DNA from: Stomoxys calcitrans
Taxonomy: Eukaryota; Arthropoda; Insecta; Diptera; Muscidae
Direction of reading: 5' to 3'
Assembly: GCF_963082655.1 (NCBI RefSeq)
Contig: NC_081555.1
Coordinates: 94,194,914-94,258,913, forward strand
Length of the DNA stretch: 64,000 nt
The notes beneath the pieces are model-generated. The model worked only from the letters and a program-made list of their open reading frames with translations, ran no database searches and was not told where the DNA came from. This document shows positions 56,801 through 64,000 of this stretch, one piece after another; position 1 is the first letter of the stretch; every line of letters begins with the position of its first letter. A program made the position numbers and the translations under genes.

Positions 56801-59800
56801 TTTGACAAAATTTGATTTTTATAGAAAATATCATTAAACATGGATATTCATAGAAAATCTCGTTGAATATTATTTTCAAAAAAGTTAAAGTTATTGAATC
56901 CTTTTTCAATACAAAAGCGTGCTCTACACCATAGTCAATAGTCTTTGGGTATGTAGGAGACATTCATCAATTTGACAAAGATGTTGATGAAGATACAAGG
57001 CGTATCAAAAATCATGATCCACTAACCAGTCAAAGTATTTTGAACAATTGTTGTTGTTGTTGTAGCAGTGTGTAGTCTTCTATCTTTCGTCTGCTTGATT
57101 CTGTTGAGTGTCCAGATCCAGGAACTCTGCGACTGAGATGAATACGTCCAGAGGGACCTGGGTCTGAGACGAGTGGGTCTGGCTGGGCAGTTAAACATGA
57201 CGTGTATCATGTGGTCCCTGGTCACAATCGCGACATACATCTTGCACGTCGGCATCAATCCTTGCTCTGTATGAATTGAGGCGGCTGTATCTGCCGGATC
57301 GTAATTGAGCCAGAACTACACTGGTTTGCCGGGGGAGGTCAATTTCTTCAGGTGCAATGGAAGGCGGTCGTTCTCCAAGGACTACATTCACCCGGTAGCT
57401 ATTCGCCACATCTGCTACCGTGTGCATGAATGTTGTCTAGGCCCACTTGATCTACAGGTTCTCTTTTGTATCGCTGGACCTCACGCTCTGGATCATGTAA
57501 ATCTACCTTAAGCCTTCTGGGGGGTGAATACCTATCCAAAAGATGATGATTTGGATGGTCTCTGCGATAACAGCCCAGAAGGTATTGCTTAGACAGCATG
57601 TAGTTATGCCTTCGTACGATAGGATTTTTGTCTCATGATGGAGGTGGTCCACGTGAGATCTGAGGAGACAGCCCGTCTCAGTTCGAAGGGCGACAGATCT
57701 GTACATTATTCCACTGCGTGTCGCCACACTGGCGCTGCATAACTTAACACAGACAAGCCAATTGCAACAAGATTTCTTTACAGCCGGCAAGTGACTTGAG
57801 GACCTTGTTTTAACTTTTGACTTTATAGTAAATTGCTGTGGCCTGTGAGGAGAATTTGTAAGAGCTGTCAAATGTGACACCAAGTATTTTGGGGCACTTG
57901 ATGGTCTGAATTGTCACTCCGTTGACCATCACTTTCAGCTCTCTACGCAATTCAGGCGTGTATGTAGTGAACAATGTGGATGAAGGTTTGGTGGGAGATA
58001 TCTTCAAATTTCTTGCAGCGAAATAAGAGGTAAGTTCGTTGAGGTAGATGCTTAACCTATCGCAGATGTTATCAATGAGTGGGGTCCTGATGCCATGATC
58101 ATACAATTGTCCGCATATAATACGATCTCTATGCCATCTGGAGGGGATGGAATGAAGGATAGGTAGAGGTAAAACAGTGTCGGAGACATCACTACGTCTT
58201 GGGGAACTCCCTGTTTCAATCTATGGTGTCTCGATTTCCGATATTCCACAAATGACTGGCGACCACAGCGTTTCAGGCTTGGCTGGAGGGACGTATTGGC
58301 GATGTCCTCAAAGAGTTTGGTATGGCTGACCGCGCCGAATGTCTTCGATAGATCCAGTGACACGAGAACCGTCCCATCACATGGCCTGGGCTAAATATAG
58401 CCACGGCAAATGTGTGCGGTGATGGCATACAGAGCAGTTGTAGCCGCATTTTCATGTGAAGGTGGCGACCCTTGTCAAGCTCCTGTGTGAGCAAACTCGT
58501 TCCGGTCTTAAGGACCGATCGCCGCGGGAACAAGGTGGCCATTGGTTATTTAAAGGAGCCATTTACTCGCCTTGTCATATCGAGCATCATAGGCATTCAG
58601 TATTTATACAATAGCCGGTGTCGCCCGGCCTCTCACGGAGACTCTCCGCTCGATACCACTGACTGTCCGCGACTGCCGTTGTAGCTACTCCGTATGGAGC
58701 ATTCCACTATACGCAACCTGTGGACGCCGGTAGCTCTCAGCTAAGCTTCTCGTGACAGCAATGAATACCACATAGATCGGACCTCAATGTTCCAGCCTGT
58801 GTGGTGCTTACAGCTATCCCGTGCCAAGCTGGAGCATGCAGAGCAGTTGTTGTGCTATGCAGTCTTCGAAATCCATGCTGATGCTCGGCAAATAGAAATT
58901 CTCAAACGAGGCTCGGAAGGAGTAGTCCCTCAAGCGTCTTGGCTACTGGTGAGAGTAGGGAGATCGGTCTGTACCACTCCCCCTTACTCGGATCCTTTCT
59001 AGGCTTCAGTACCGGGATCACTCTGCCCATCTTCCAGACATCGGGTACTATAAGAGTGTTCAAAGACAGGTTGAGGACAGTTGATTCAGATTCTTCAGCA
59101 TCTGGGTAGAGATTCAGTCGGAGCCCAACGCCTTGGATGACTTGGCGAGCTGCTACATCCTTCGTAATCCTAGTGGGGATATCCTCATTCACCGTGCAAA
59201 ACGTGGAGCCTTCAATTTGCTATGCCAAAGCCATGCCACGCTGGTCGGTGCCTAGAGGAGCATGCCATGAAATGTGATGCGGATTTAAGTCTCCTAGAAC
59301 CAGACGATTATGGCCAGATAGTAGCCCACATATGTCGGGCTTGTTAATCTGGCCGTTAATTGGGACACAGCCACCACCAACCGGCGGTATGTACACGTTG
59401 TATAGCTCTATCTCGGCAGTACCGGACCTGACTGCTATCCCCATGCACTCTGTGAAGGGGTCAATAGCGCCAGGCGCAGGCGAGATTGGTCTATATTGCA
59501 TGGAATGGTATATCACGAAGACCAATCCCCCACCTCCATTCCTTGCGCGATCCTTACGTAGCACATTATATTTGTGACAACTGTGCAAGCTGCAGGTGTT
59601 GGCTAGCTTTGTCTCCTGGATCGCTGCCACCAATATATTCTTCGGACTTATAAAATCCACAATCTCGTCGATCTTGCGACGAAGACCGTTGCAATTTAAT
59701 TGCAATAATATACTTCCCGGCATTGGCTTGGCAATATTGGGGCTGGGATGCTGCTGTTGCATCTGGGTCACATAGTCCGACGACGAGGGCACCTCAGTGC

Positions 59801-60964
59801 ACAACACACTGATACAACAACAACGAGGACGCAGAAGGGGACAACGACGACGCTTGTGATCCACTGCTGTCTACGTTCGCGCAGCACCTTCCAACATATT
59901 TAGAGTGACTATACTCCCGTAATGATGTAAGGCCAAAGCAAGATCGGAAATGTACCCACATCATGCACCGGTTACACCTCACCGACACCGACCGATAATG
60001 GAGGCCATTCTGGCCAACCGAATAGAGGCAGGGTCCGGGGTTCTTTTCAATCCCGGGACGGACCATAAGCGTGCAGAAAAGGCACTGCGGGATTTGCCTC
60101 TCTCATGACGAAAAAAGGACGAACACGTACGCTGAGGCGGGAATCCTGGCCGATAAAGGATTCCATCGGGTCAATCCGGTGCGTACAACCGGCTGTCATG
60201 GGATTGTTTTTTGAATAATAACACATACATGCTCAACTTTTATAAGTTCTTCGCTATGCTATTCTTTGAATAGAGAGCATTGAATATGATCTCGCGCTGG
60301 AAGATGTTCAAAAAATCACAACAAAAAGGTTTTCTCGAAAATTTATTACTGCAGAAAAATTCGTTGAAATTGGACTTTCATCGGATTTCTTCAAGATTTG
60401 AATTTTCTTCAAAAATTTGATTAAAATTTGTTTTTTGGAAAAACTTTATCCTATTTGGTTTCTAAAACAAATTTCGTCCATAGATAATCCAAAAAATGTT
60501 TTTTTAGAAAATAATTTTCATTGATAACTCCTACAACATCCTTCTCATTTCAGATCAACATTCAAGAGATCGCTGTAATACTTGTCGGTGCTGTCATTGT
60601 CTCCTTCCTCATAGACATACCCTCACAGAATATACGCCGTCTGCTTGTGAATCGCATATTTATAGAACGTCCTCATCATGAAAATGAAGATCAAGAACAT
60701 TTAACAAGTGAACCGGCTTCTGAAGCCTCGGATGAGGTTAGTGAACAACACCTAACAAGTGATACTCCTGAACCACCAGACACAGTATGGGGATCAGATC
60801 CAGAAGAAGAAGAACAAAAATATATACAAAGAAGGCGTAGTTCTTTGCTGGAAAGTGATACAAAGAAAGTGGAAGAGAGTAAAGCAATAGAAGAGGAAGA
60901 AGAAGAAGAGGAGGAGGAAGAAGAGGAAATCAGTGAAAAAGAGGAAGTCAAGCGACATCCCTAA
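34799..60964 (+). CDS. Gene B: NRF-6-like acyltransferase-3 protein with acidic insertions (9 exons)
   Basis: Joined exons are 34799-35831, 42507-42745, 42818-43041, 49623-50023, 50172-50544, 50615-50783, 55812-56005, 56066-56531 and 60554-60964. They total 3510 nt, or 1169 residues plus TAA. All junctions are GT-AG and in phase. The protein has a signal peptide (about 12-28), a long acidic and serine-rich N-terminal region (about 38-320), and the NRF cysteine-rich domain (about 324-498). A first helix is followed by a second acidic region (about 535-632). Next come the acyltransferase-3 membrane core (about 640-1060), with the GH motif in FLMIGHLP, and an acidic tail. It is much longer than usual for the family because of the acidic insertions. 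The ATG sits in a good context (CAAAAATG) before the signal peptide. It is probably a cell-surface or secretory-pathway membrane protein; the substrate is unknown. Confidence 0.88.
36143..36440 (+). mobile_element. SINE-A copy 6
   Basis: Near full length: A-box region TAACGCAGAGGTTAGCATG, a damaged B box (CCTTCGAACCC), and the full body to GGGGCAAAATTTGCATTTTG. It lies in gene B intron 1. Confidence 0.73.
36895..38286 (-). mobile_element. LINE3 copy b (reverse transcriptase to 3' end), degenerate
   Basis: The frame 37725-38246 encodes GLLSDQQYGFRRNCSTGYVM and KVVALDVSKAFDRVWHGALL. The frame 37348-37629 carries the downstream SKKALKCLGFLKRRKNYF region, and 36904-37317 the C-terminal end. It is 5' truncated where degenerate satellite repeats begin. 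It lies in gene B intron 1. Confidence 0.8.
38439..39193 (+). pseudogene. Mariner-family transposon, 5' part only
   Basis: The inverted-repeat end TTGGGTTGCCCAAAAAGTAA occurs twice in tandem (from 38441 and 38474). It is followed by a transposase start at 38659: MEPPKEYFRLILLYYFRKGK, a helix-turn-helix (GRQCQNWFRKFRSGDFSL), and RSGRPNEVDD. A frameshift after WVPH leads to ITGDEKWIVYNNVSRKRSWS, the first catalytic Asp region. It breaks off into satellite repeat at about 39193, so two catalytic positions are missing. Non-functional. It lies in gene B intron 1. Confidence 0.85.
39819..41890 (-). mobile_element. LINE1 copy c with intact YADD reverse transcriptase segment
   Basis: On minus, 40634-40999 encodes WVSRGTPQGGVMSSLLWNIA and VVAYADDVAIAVRG, the undamaged RT active site. 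The 3' tail and Cys/His domain are at 39819-40140. A deletion near 40140 removes most of RNase H. The 5' part (41538-41890) matches the linker and 5' region of the other copies. It is inactive as a whole. It lies in gene B intron 1. Confidence 0.8.
41891..42270. repeat. Short degenerate repeats (TTCAGAATTC / CTGTCGGAA)
   Basis: Irregular units of about 60-80 bp contain GTTCAGAATTCCTTC and CTGTCGGAAGA. The stretch ends in TTTGGTTTGCTGGGTA. No coding capacity. It lies between LINE1 copy c and gene B exon 2. Confidence 0.5.
42507..42745 (+). CDS. Gene B exon 2: NRF domain core
   Basis: 239 nt between TTTTTTAG and GTAAGT. The join A|TG restores methionine, reading LWTLQ-MMDSTGKVGPGLLR. The G-K-x-G-P-G-L-L-x-G-N and GDFNLC motifs are hallmarks of the NRF domain, and CLAHIET supplies another conserved cysteine. 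Confidence 0.9.
42818..43041 (+). CDS. Gene B exon 3: end of NRF domain
   Basis: 224 nt after a 72-nt intron, with donor GTAAGT, ending in phase 2. It encodes RYGVANWGICVPNACGGDVV and a cysteine-bearing stretch up to KKFCAT. It is homologous to the first visible exon of gene A and longer by 60 nt. Confidence 0.9.
43330..43960 (+). repeat. CAGCCAAATCGGA-family repeat in gene B intron 3
   Basis: It shares TTGCGCCCTCTAG, CGGTTTATATGGCAGCTATA and AAAGTTAGCGTGCTTTCGAC with 3370-4375. Degenerate, at least three partial units. Fragments of the same family are at 39390-39640. Confidence 0.65.
44690..46235 (+). mobile_element. LINE2 copy f, degenerate
   Basis: It contains remnants of RT (ACTTAGAAGTGATCTTGGAT, as in copy a), RNase H (45455-45730, GVHIENPGTDICFRLPDHNT), and the C-terminal region at 45793-45993 (LCKIGAASDSMCRTCREDVG, a Cys-x2-Cys box). 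It ends in the LINE2 tail with ACCTAACCTAACCTAA. It lies in gene B intron 3. Confidence 0.76.
46240..46560 (+). mobile_element. LINE6 fragment: distal reverse transcriptase
   Basis: The frame at 46266-46466 encodes LNENAAKVGLRIHVSKTKLM and continues to FLNYFLKLNRVWRC in a shifted frame. This is the post-YADD part of an RT. It stops where the degenerate satellite array begins. Confidence 0.65.
46560..48984 (+). repeat. Degenerate satellite-like array inside LINE6
   Basis: About a dozen diverged units carry GACAATATGGGTATCAAATG-type blocks and runs of CCCCCACCCC. It is the same family as 1-2682 in opposite orientation. It separates two pieces of LINE6. Confidence 0.65.
48985..49270 (+). mobile_element. 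LINE6 fragment: C-terminal end
   Basis: It reads RPVDVEIQKRKLTRLGHILW and NPQGQRGRGRPGKH, the conserved end of the same type of LINE protein as at 46240. Between the two pieces about 2.4 kb of satellite-like repeats intervene. Confidence 0.65.
49623..50023 (+). CDS. Gene B exon 4: membrane helix plus acidic insertion
   Basis: 401 nt; AT|T joins isoleucine. The helix LYILGLFLLSMSTLAW is followed by a linker and about 80 residues very rich in Glu (GEGEEAEGEQQ and ETKDEEETK are examples). The donor is CAG|GTGGTA, weaker than its neighbours but the only one giving the phase-1 end needed by exon 5. Gene A has only a short linker here. Confidence 0.82.
50172..50544 (+). CDS. Gene B exon 5: start of acyltransferase-3 core
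   Basis: 373 nt between GCTTTCACAG and GTGAGT. The join G|AA gives ATENLSLNHLALEIF. Helix LYLCLKFLMIGHLPITN keeps the conserved GH, and ADILLLISGFLSAYNL matches VDIYLLLSGYLFFR of gene A. At the RYxRLTP position gene B reads KVSRYLPT, so the first arginine may be a lysine. Confidence 0.87.
50615..50783 (+). CDS. Gene B exon 6: core helix and luminal loop
   Basis: 169 nt after a 70-nt intron, with donor GTAAGT. It encodes RYLPTVYLLVCFQTWILPHM and a loop with ARLCDDQWWRNILSVQNAID, aligned with DRCLQSWWLNILYVNNYIN of gene A, including the cysteine and the paired tryptophans. Confidence 0.88.
51000..54906 (+). mobile_element. LINE1 copy d, near full set of domains but broken
   Basis: Order on +: 5' region (51000-51560); end of endonuclease and linker (51569-52219, CDWEVLDDHSFSAHRHI); RT (52598-53170, RWVSRGTP then a stop); RNase H start (53461-53766, IDFYTDGSKPDEQVGF); interruption by SINE-A at 54024-54334; C-terminal domain (54439-54813, CRSCEDIEEEETIEHLLGVC). 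It ends with the tail CACTTAAACCTAACCTAA. Stops and frameshifts inactivate it. It fills most of gene B intron 6. Confidence 0.82.
54024..54334 (+). mobile_element. SINE-A copy 7 inserted in LINE1 RNase H
   Basis: It starts GGCCACCGTAGCGCAGAGGT and ends AAAATTTGCAATTT. The flanks GCAAAGCAGATGAGCTTGC and GCAAAGATGAGCTTGC are a target duplication. Removing the SINE restores the LINE1 RNase H codons for GNCKADELARFGT. Confidence 0.82.
54907..55416 (+). pseudogene. Mariner-like transposase C-terminal half, catalytic site deleted
   Basis: It encodes HPEIVTVLCGLRAGGIIGPY, DLPDMWFQQDGATCHTARVT (a catalytic Asp in QQDGA) and NWPSRLCDLAYFLWGN. Family members have a T-P-L-D insertion before YFLWG carrying another catalytic residue; it is missing here. 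No N-terminal half is present. It directly follows the LINE1 tail in gene B intron 6. Confidence 0.75.
55560..55775 (+). repeat. 3'-end repeat shared with 32820-33045
   Basis: Both copies share TCAATATCTCAATTTTT, GACGGACA stretches, ATACTTTGTAGGATCGGAAA and TCCTA(T/A)..GGTGG. It resembles the end of an unidentified interspersed element. Confidence 0.5.
55812..56005 (+). CDS. Gene B exon 7: CSPSTIQLALEVQLYLLGP segment
   Basis: 194 nt, phase 0 in and phase 2 out, identical in length and phase to the gene A exon at 18206-18399. It aligns with the WYLSADTQ region but lacks the W-Y and the aspartate (LALEVQLYLLGP). It follows a 5-kb intron holding a LINE1 copy and a mariner-like fragment. Confidence 0.86.
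56066..56531 (+). CDS. Gene B exon 8: distal membrane helices
   Basis: 466 nt after a 60-nt intron, with donor GTAAGT. AA|T joins asparagine. It encodes RATTYLLGIGAGIYQRANNG, then several helices, and SRLIFPIQMVMYVVVLYGT. It equals two exons of gene A (126 plus 343 nt) without an intron between. Confidence 0.88.
57045..60200 (-). mobile_element. LINE5: non-LTR retrotransposon with 2A-like N-terminus, degenerate
   Basis: Minus order: 5' end near 60200; an N-terminal segment (60066-59794) with PGIEKNPGPC and a PHD-like Cys/His finger (CNRCMMWVHFRSCF); endonuclease (59864-59220, QLNCNGLRRKIDEIVDF, AAIQETKL, LVLGDLNPHHISW). RT follows at 59192-58902 (YRPISLLSPVAKTLEGLLLP) and 58363-57810 (SLDLSKTFGAVSHTKLFEDI, VLYADNCMIM). 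It ends in CAACAACAACAA at 57045-57062. A 392-bp SINE-B insertion splits RT. Stops and a changed YADD (YADN) inactivate it. It fills gene B intron 8. Confidence 0.82.
58442..58833 (-). mobile_element. SINE-B: 392-bp retroposed element in LINE5 RT
   Basis: It is flanked by 17-bp direct repeats (58425-58441 and 58834-58850, 16 of 17 identical) and interrupts LINE5 RT exactly. The codons for EHQHGFRRLHSTTTALHA on one side and ITAHICRG on the other become continuous when it is removed. It contains no recognised protein. It has a TATAAATACTG motif inside. A second copy is at about 16445-17158. The class is unknown; the target duplication shows retroposition. Confidence 0.72.
60554..60964 (+). CDS. 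Gene B last exon: final helix and acidic tail
   Basis: 411 nt including TAA, after CATTTCAG. The last helix (IAVILVGAVIVSFLIDIP) is followed by SQNIRRLLVNRIF and a long Glu/Ser/Asp-rich cytoplasmic tail with an unbroken run of Glu near the end. The Glu run is encoded by GAA/GAG repeats and could vary in length between individuals. Confidence 0.87.
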   Translation: MNIQEIAVILVGAVIVSFLIDIPSQNIRRLLVNRIFIERPHHENEDQEHLTSEPASEASDEVSEQHLTSDTPEPPDTVWGSDPEEEEQKYIQRRRSSLLESDTKKVEESKAIEEEEEEEEEEEEEISEKEEVKRHP

Positions 60965-61424
60965 GAAAGGGACGATTTCAACTTATGTTAACTTTGTAAT
61001 ATTTTAAGTTTTGGTTACATCGAAATCAAAAAAAGACATGCATTTCCTAAAAGTATTCTCTGTCCCACAAAACACAACATTTCTGCCACACATATTTTTG
61101 CGTTTTGATAAGTCTTAAGCCCATATGATACCATCTCGCTTAAGTTGTGACTTTTTTTTTTGACTCAAACGAAGCCCTTTACACTTCCCTTTACTAAAGC
61201 ATAAACACAAACATATTCATGCAATGCCAAAACTTAAACGAATGTTATTGTAATAAAAACGTTTTTAAATATTTCAAGAAACTCCCTATTTTCTTTATAG
61301 TATTGTTTAAAAATAAATTTTATACCATAACAAGTGTTAGGTTGGATATATTTAATAAAAAAACGAAACTTATATGTATTTATAAATTAAATAAGTAATA
61401 TCCTTCATATAATGTAGTGGCTGG
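60965..61424. other. Gene B 3' UTR and flank
   Basis: AT-rich, with AATAAA at 61252 and 61311. The LINE1 copy e begins about 460 nt after the stop codon. Confidence 0.5.
61252..61257 (+). terminator. Candidate polyadenylation signal of gene B
   Basis: AATAAA lies about 288 nt after the stop codon in AT-rich DNA. A second AATAAA near 61311 is an alternative. It is inferred from position. Confidence 0.45.
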
Positions 61425-64000
61425 GGAAAGATTTTTTAAACCACCGACTGGAAGATTGGCGGATTGGATAAAGCTGATGGTGACCGGAGACATGCAGTAT
61501 CCGTACTAAATTCCGGCTGTCAACAAGTCTGAAGGAGTTGTATCCTACGTATTCAACAGGTTGAAACTGAAGGTCTATAGAAGCGGTGGGATTGGGCAAT
61601 CAGGAGACGAATCAGCAGTTGTTGCTGAACACTTGTCGCTAAGTCGGGCGGATTGCAGGAGACTGAAAATCCCCGGCCAGGATCGAGACAGAAGTGGAAG
61701 GCATCGAAATGGGACCCGACAAGCCTTGTGTAGGTGGGTCATCCGGTTGGACTGGGCTCAAGGTGTGCGCCAGCGGGGAAGGACGGAAGTCAGAAAGTAC
61801 TTCGACAGCAGCAGATAGTGAATAATCTAAGGAGAAGTCGTCCACACCGCAAGTGCGCAAGGACACAGCTTTCTCACCTGCCCCTGGATGCCTACGGAAG
61901 CTCATCATGACAAGTTCTAACGAATCTTGTGAGGATGAACTCCTGGTGGAGTCAGAAGACGAGGTTAACACAGCAGTGGTGGAAGTTCTAAATCCTGACT
62001 ATGGTCCGGTTTCTATAGATAAATCTCCACCATTGTAAGGCCGCTTTGGCGGCACTAAAGGTTCTTCTGATGTCAAGATTTGACGTGGTTCTTATCCAGA
62101 AACCATAGGTGTGTAGAGGAATGATTCGCTTCGGCGGCACTAAAGGTCCTTCTGATGTCAGGATTTGACGTGGTTCTTATCTAGAAACCATGGGTGGGTA
62201 GAGGAATGATTAGTGGACAAAGAATTCCAGGATTTAAACTACTCAAGGGTACGGGGAATTGGAGACACAGAGCCTGTATTCTTGCAAAGAGTAGTCCAAA
62301 TGTTTTTCTTCTTCCGTTGCTAAGCGCTGAAGATTTAGTAGTAGCCAGCCAGGCTCAGAATCAACCCTGGATGAAATTCTGCAGCTCCATGGAGAATACA
62401 TCTGAGGCCTCTAGGCTAAGGAAGATTCTGTCCTCGGGACCTATTTCGGTGGAAAATATTCGGAAGTCAGAGAATTTATGGAGCAAACACTAGAACTACT
62501 CATTGATACACTTTTTCTGAAAAATTCTCCAACAGACAATGTGGAGCCAGAAGAGGTTGTCACTGGTATACACTCGTCGGAGGTTATTAGGAAAATTGTG
62601 TCTGAGCCGAAAATCCTTTGGGCGATAAGAAGTTTCGACTCCTTTAAGTCGCCAGGCCCTGATGATGTATCGCCAATTGAATTACAAGCTGTATCTGATA
62701 GACTGGTTCCTTGGCTTAGGGAGATATACCCTGCTTGTATCAGCATGTCATAGGTCATTTTCATTCCGAAAGAAGAAAAACTTGTTGTTGTAGCAGTATG
62801 TAGTGCACAGGCGGCAGCCCTTGCCAATGAAAGAATTCATCGAGTCAATCCGGTACACACAACCGGCTACCTTGGGAAAGCAGGAAACCTTACCACATGA
62901 AGGCGAAAGCTTTTCATCCTATTAGTCTGCCATCCTTTATGCTGAAAACTCTCAGAGGTTTGATAGAAACATATCATAGGGCAAAGATACCTGGAGATCG
63001 CTTGTCTCGGTAGCAGCATGTATATAATAAAAGCAAGTCTAAGGAAATATACAATGGTAGCATTTCTTGACATTGGAGGTGCCTTCAATAATGTAAAACC
63101 GACGTCAATCATGAAGAAATTGAAGTTTCTAGGCATCAACTTTACCTTAGGAAAGTTTATTAACAACTTACTTACTAAAAGATGCATTGCGGCAGGCCTG
63201 GTATCTGTAGATCTAAAAAGATGGGTCAGCAGAGGAACACCTCAAGGAGGTGTACTGTCTCCTCTACTTTGGAATATGGTAATCAACTGTATATTATTGT
63301 CTCTGGAAGAAAAAGGTGTAAAAGTGGTCGCGCTAATGACGTGGCAATTGCGGTTAGGGGAACGTTTCCCAGCACTCTAAGAGATACACTTCAGGAAGCT
63401 CTGCGTGCAACAGCGAAGTGGGCTACGAAGCGTAAATCCATGCAAGACAGAAGTAGTTCTTTTCAGCAGGAGATAAAAGTTACCTACAGAGACATCTGTC
63501 TCTTTCAGAGGATAGAATGTTCCATCTACAGAAAGCGCAAAATACCTGGGTGTTTTGCTGGACAGGAATTCCAACATTTTGGAAAGGGCAAGAAAGCAAC
63601 TCTTACCCTTTACACCTGCAAGAGACCCAATGGCCTAATTTCGGGGGTTTAAACCGCGCGCCATGCACTGGGTATATACTGCAGTTGTTAGACCTATAAT
63701 GCTATATGGTGCTATCGTCTGGTGAACGGCGCTTCAAAAGTCCACCTACTGTTCAATAGTCAACCGGATCCAAAGGATTGGTTGTTTGTGCATCACAGCC
63801 GCACTGAGGACGACACAATCTGATGCACTGAAATTCATGCTACATCTAATGCCTCTGGACATTGTGGCTAAGAGAGCTCTTTCTTTGGTCAAGTGACGGC
63901 TACGGACCCTGTGTTATCCTTGATACAACGTCAGATGTTCTAGGCAGTGTTGATTACACCCTACCTGAGCCGCTTTTTGACAAAAAGTACTGTACCACTA
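61425..64000 (+). mobile_element. LINE1 copy e, runs off the window
   Basis: An ORF1-like acidic segment (61853-62038, ESCEDELLVESEDEVNTAVV), the linker (62478-62753) and RT (63018-63380, AFLDIGGAFNNVKPTSIMKK and RWVSRGTPQGGVLSPLLWNM) are visible. The YADD site is lost through a small deletion (VVALMTWQ). A 94-bp LINE5-derived insert lies at 62781-62874. The copy lies downstream of gene B. Confidence 0.8.
62781..62874 (-). mobile_element. 94-bp LINE5 derivative made of only the two ends
   Basis: On minus it starts like the LINE5 5' end (AGCCGGTTGTGTGTACCGGA, compare 60150-60205) and closes with the LINE5 3' end CTGCTACAACAACAA. Flanks GAAAGAAGAAAAAC and GAAAGCAGGAAACC suggest an imperfect target duplication in LINE1 copy e. 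Confidence 0.55.

Noticed and set aside
1..64000. CRISPR arrays, bacterial operons, viral genes
   Set aside because: No regular spacer-repeat structure, no ribosome-binding-site operons, and no viral structural or envelope genes were seen; all RT sequences fit non-LTR retrotransposons.

Overview
This window looks like nuclear DNA of a higher fly, most likely a calyptrate (house fly, stable fly or blow fly group). That is inferred from GT-AG introns, insect-type host genes, the LINE and SINE families, and AT-rich DNA packed with nested transposons. No bacterial genes, rRNA genes, functional tRNA genes or CRISPR arrays were found.

Two host genes lie head to tail on the + strand. Both encode multi-pass membrane proteins of the nose-resistant-to-fluoxetine (NRF-6) / acyltransferase-3 family. 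Gene A (8 visible exons, 5201-29056) lacks its 5' exons, which must lie left of the window. Gene B (9 exons, 34799-60964) is complete: 3510 nt, 1169 residues, with a signal peptide and three highly acidic insertions. Exon phases were followed across every junction and the frames join without a stop. The two genes share exon structure (each has a 194-nt phase-2 exon), so they are tandem paralogues. One intron, 9.75 kb long in gene A, is absent from gene B.

The host introns and the intergenic gap are filled with mobile elements. There are at least six non-LTR retrotransposon families (LINE1 to LINE6 here, local names). There are three retroposed short families: SINE-A with seven copies, SINE-B with two, and SINE-C with one. 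SINE-C carries a 3' tail shared with LINE1. There are also broken mariner-type elements, foldback elements, a non-autonomous element ending in CAGTGTTGCC, and two families of degenerate tandem repeats.

The most striking object is an apparently intact 5350-bp Transib-type DNA transposon at 21405-26754. It encodes an uninterrupted 680-residue RAG1-like transposase (candidate triad D271, D385, E599). It begins and ends with CACAGTG, the same heptamer as the V(D)J recombination signal, and has a 5-bp target duplication CGTAG. Its nearly identical terminal inverted repeats are 1431 bp long. It sits inside a LINE3 copy, whose reading frame joins across the reconstructed empty site, and that LINE sits in the 9.75-kb intron of gene A.

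Layout: 1-5200 repeats and a long foldback hairpin; 5201-29056 gene A with TE-filled introns; 29057-34798 intergenic with SINE-A, LINE4 and LINE2; 34799-60964 gene B with TE-filled introns; 60965-64000 gene B 3' flank and a LINE1 copy running off the window. Most other open reading frames are TE fragments or shadows.
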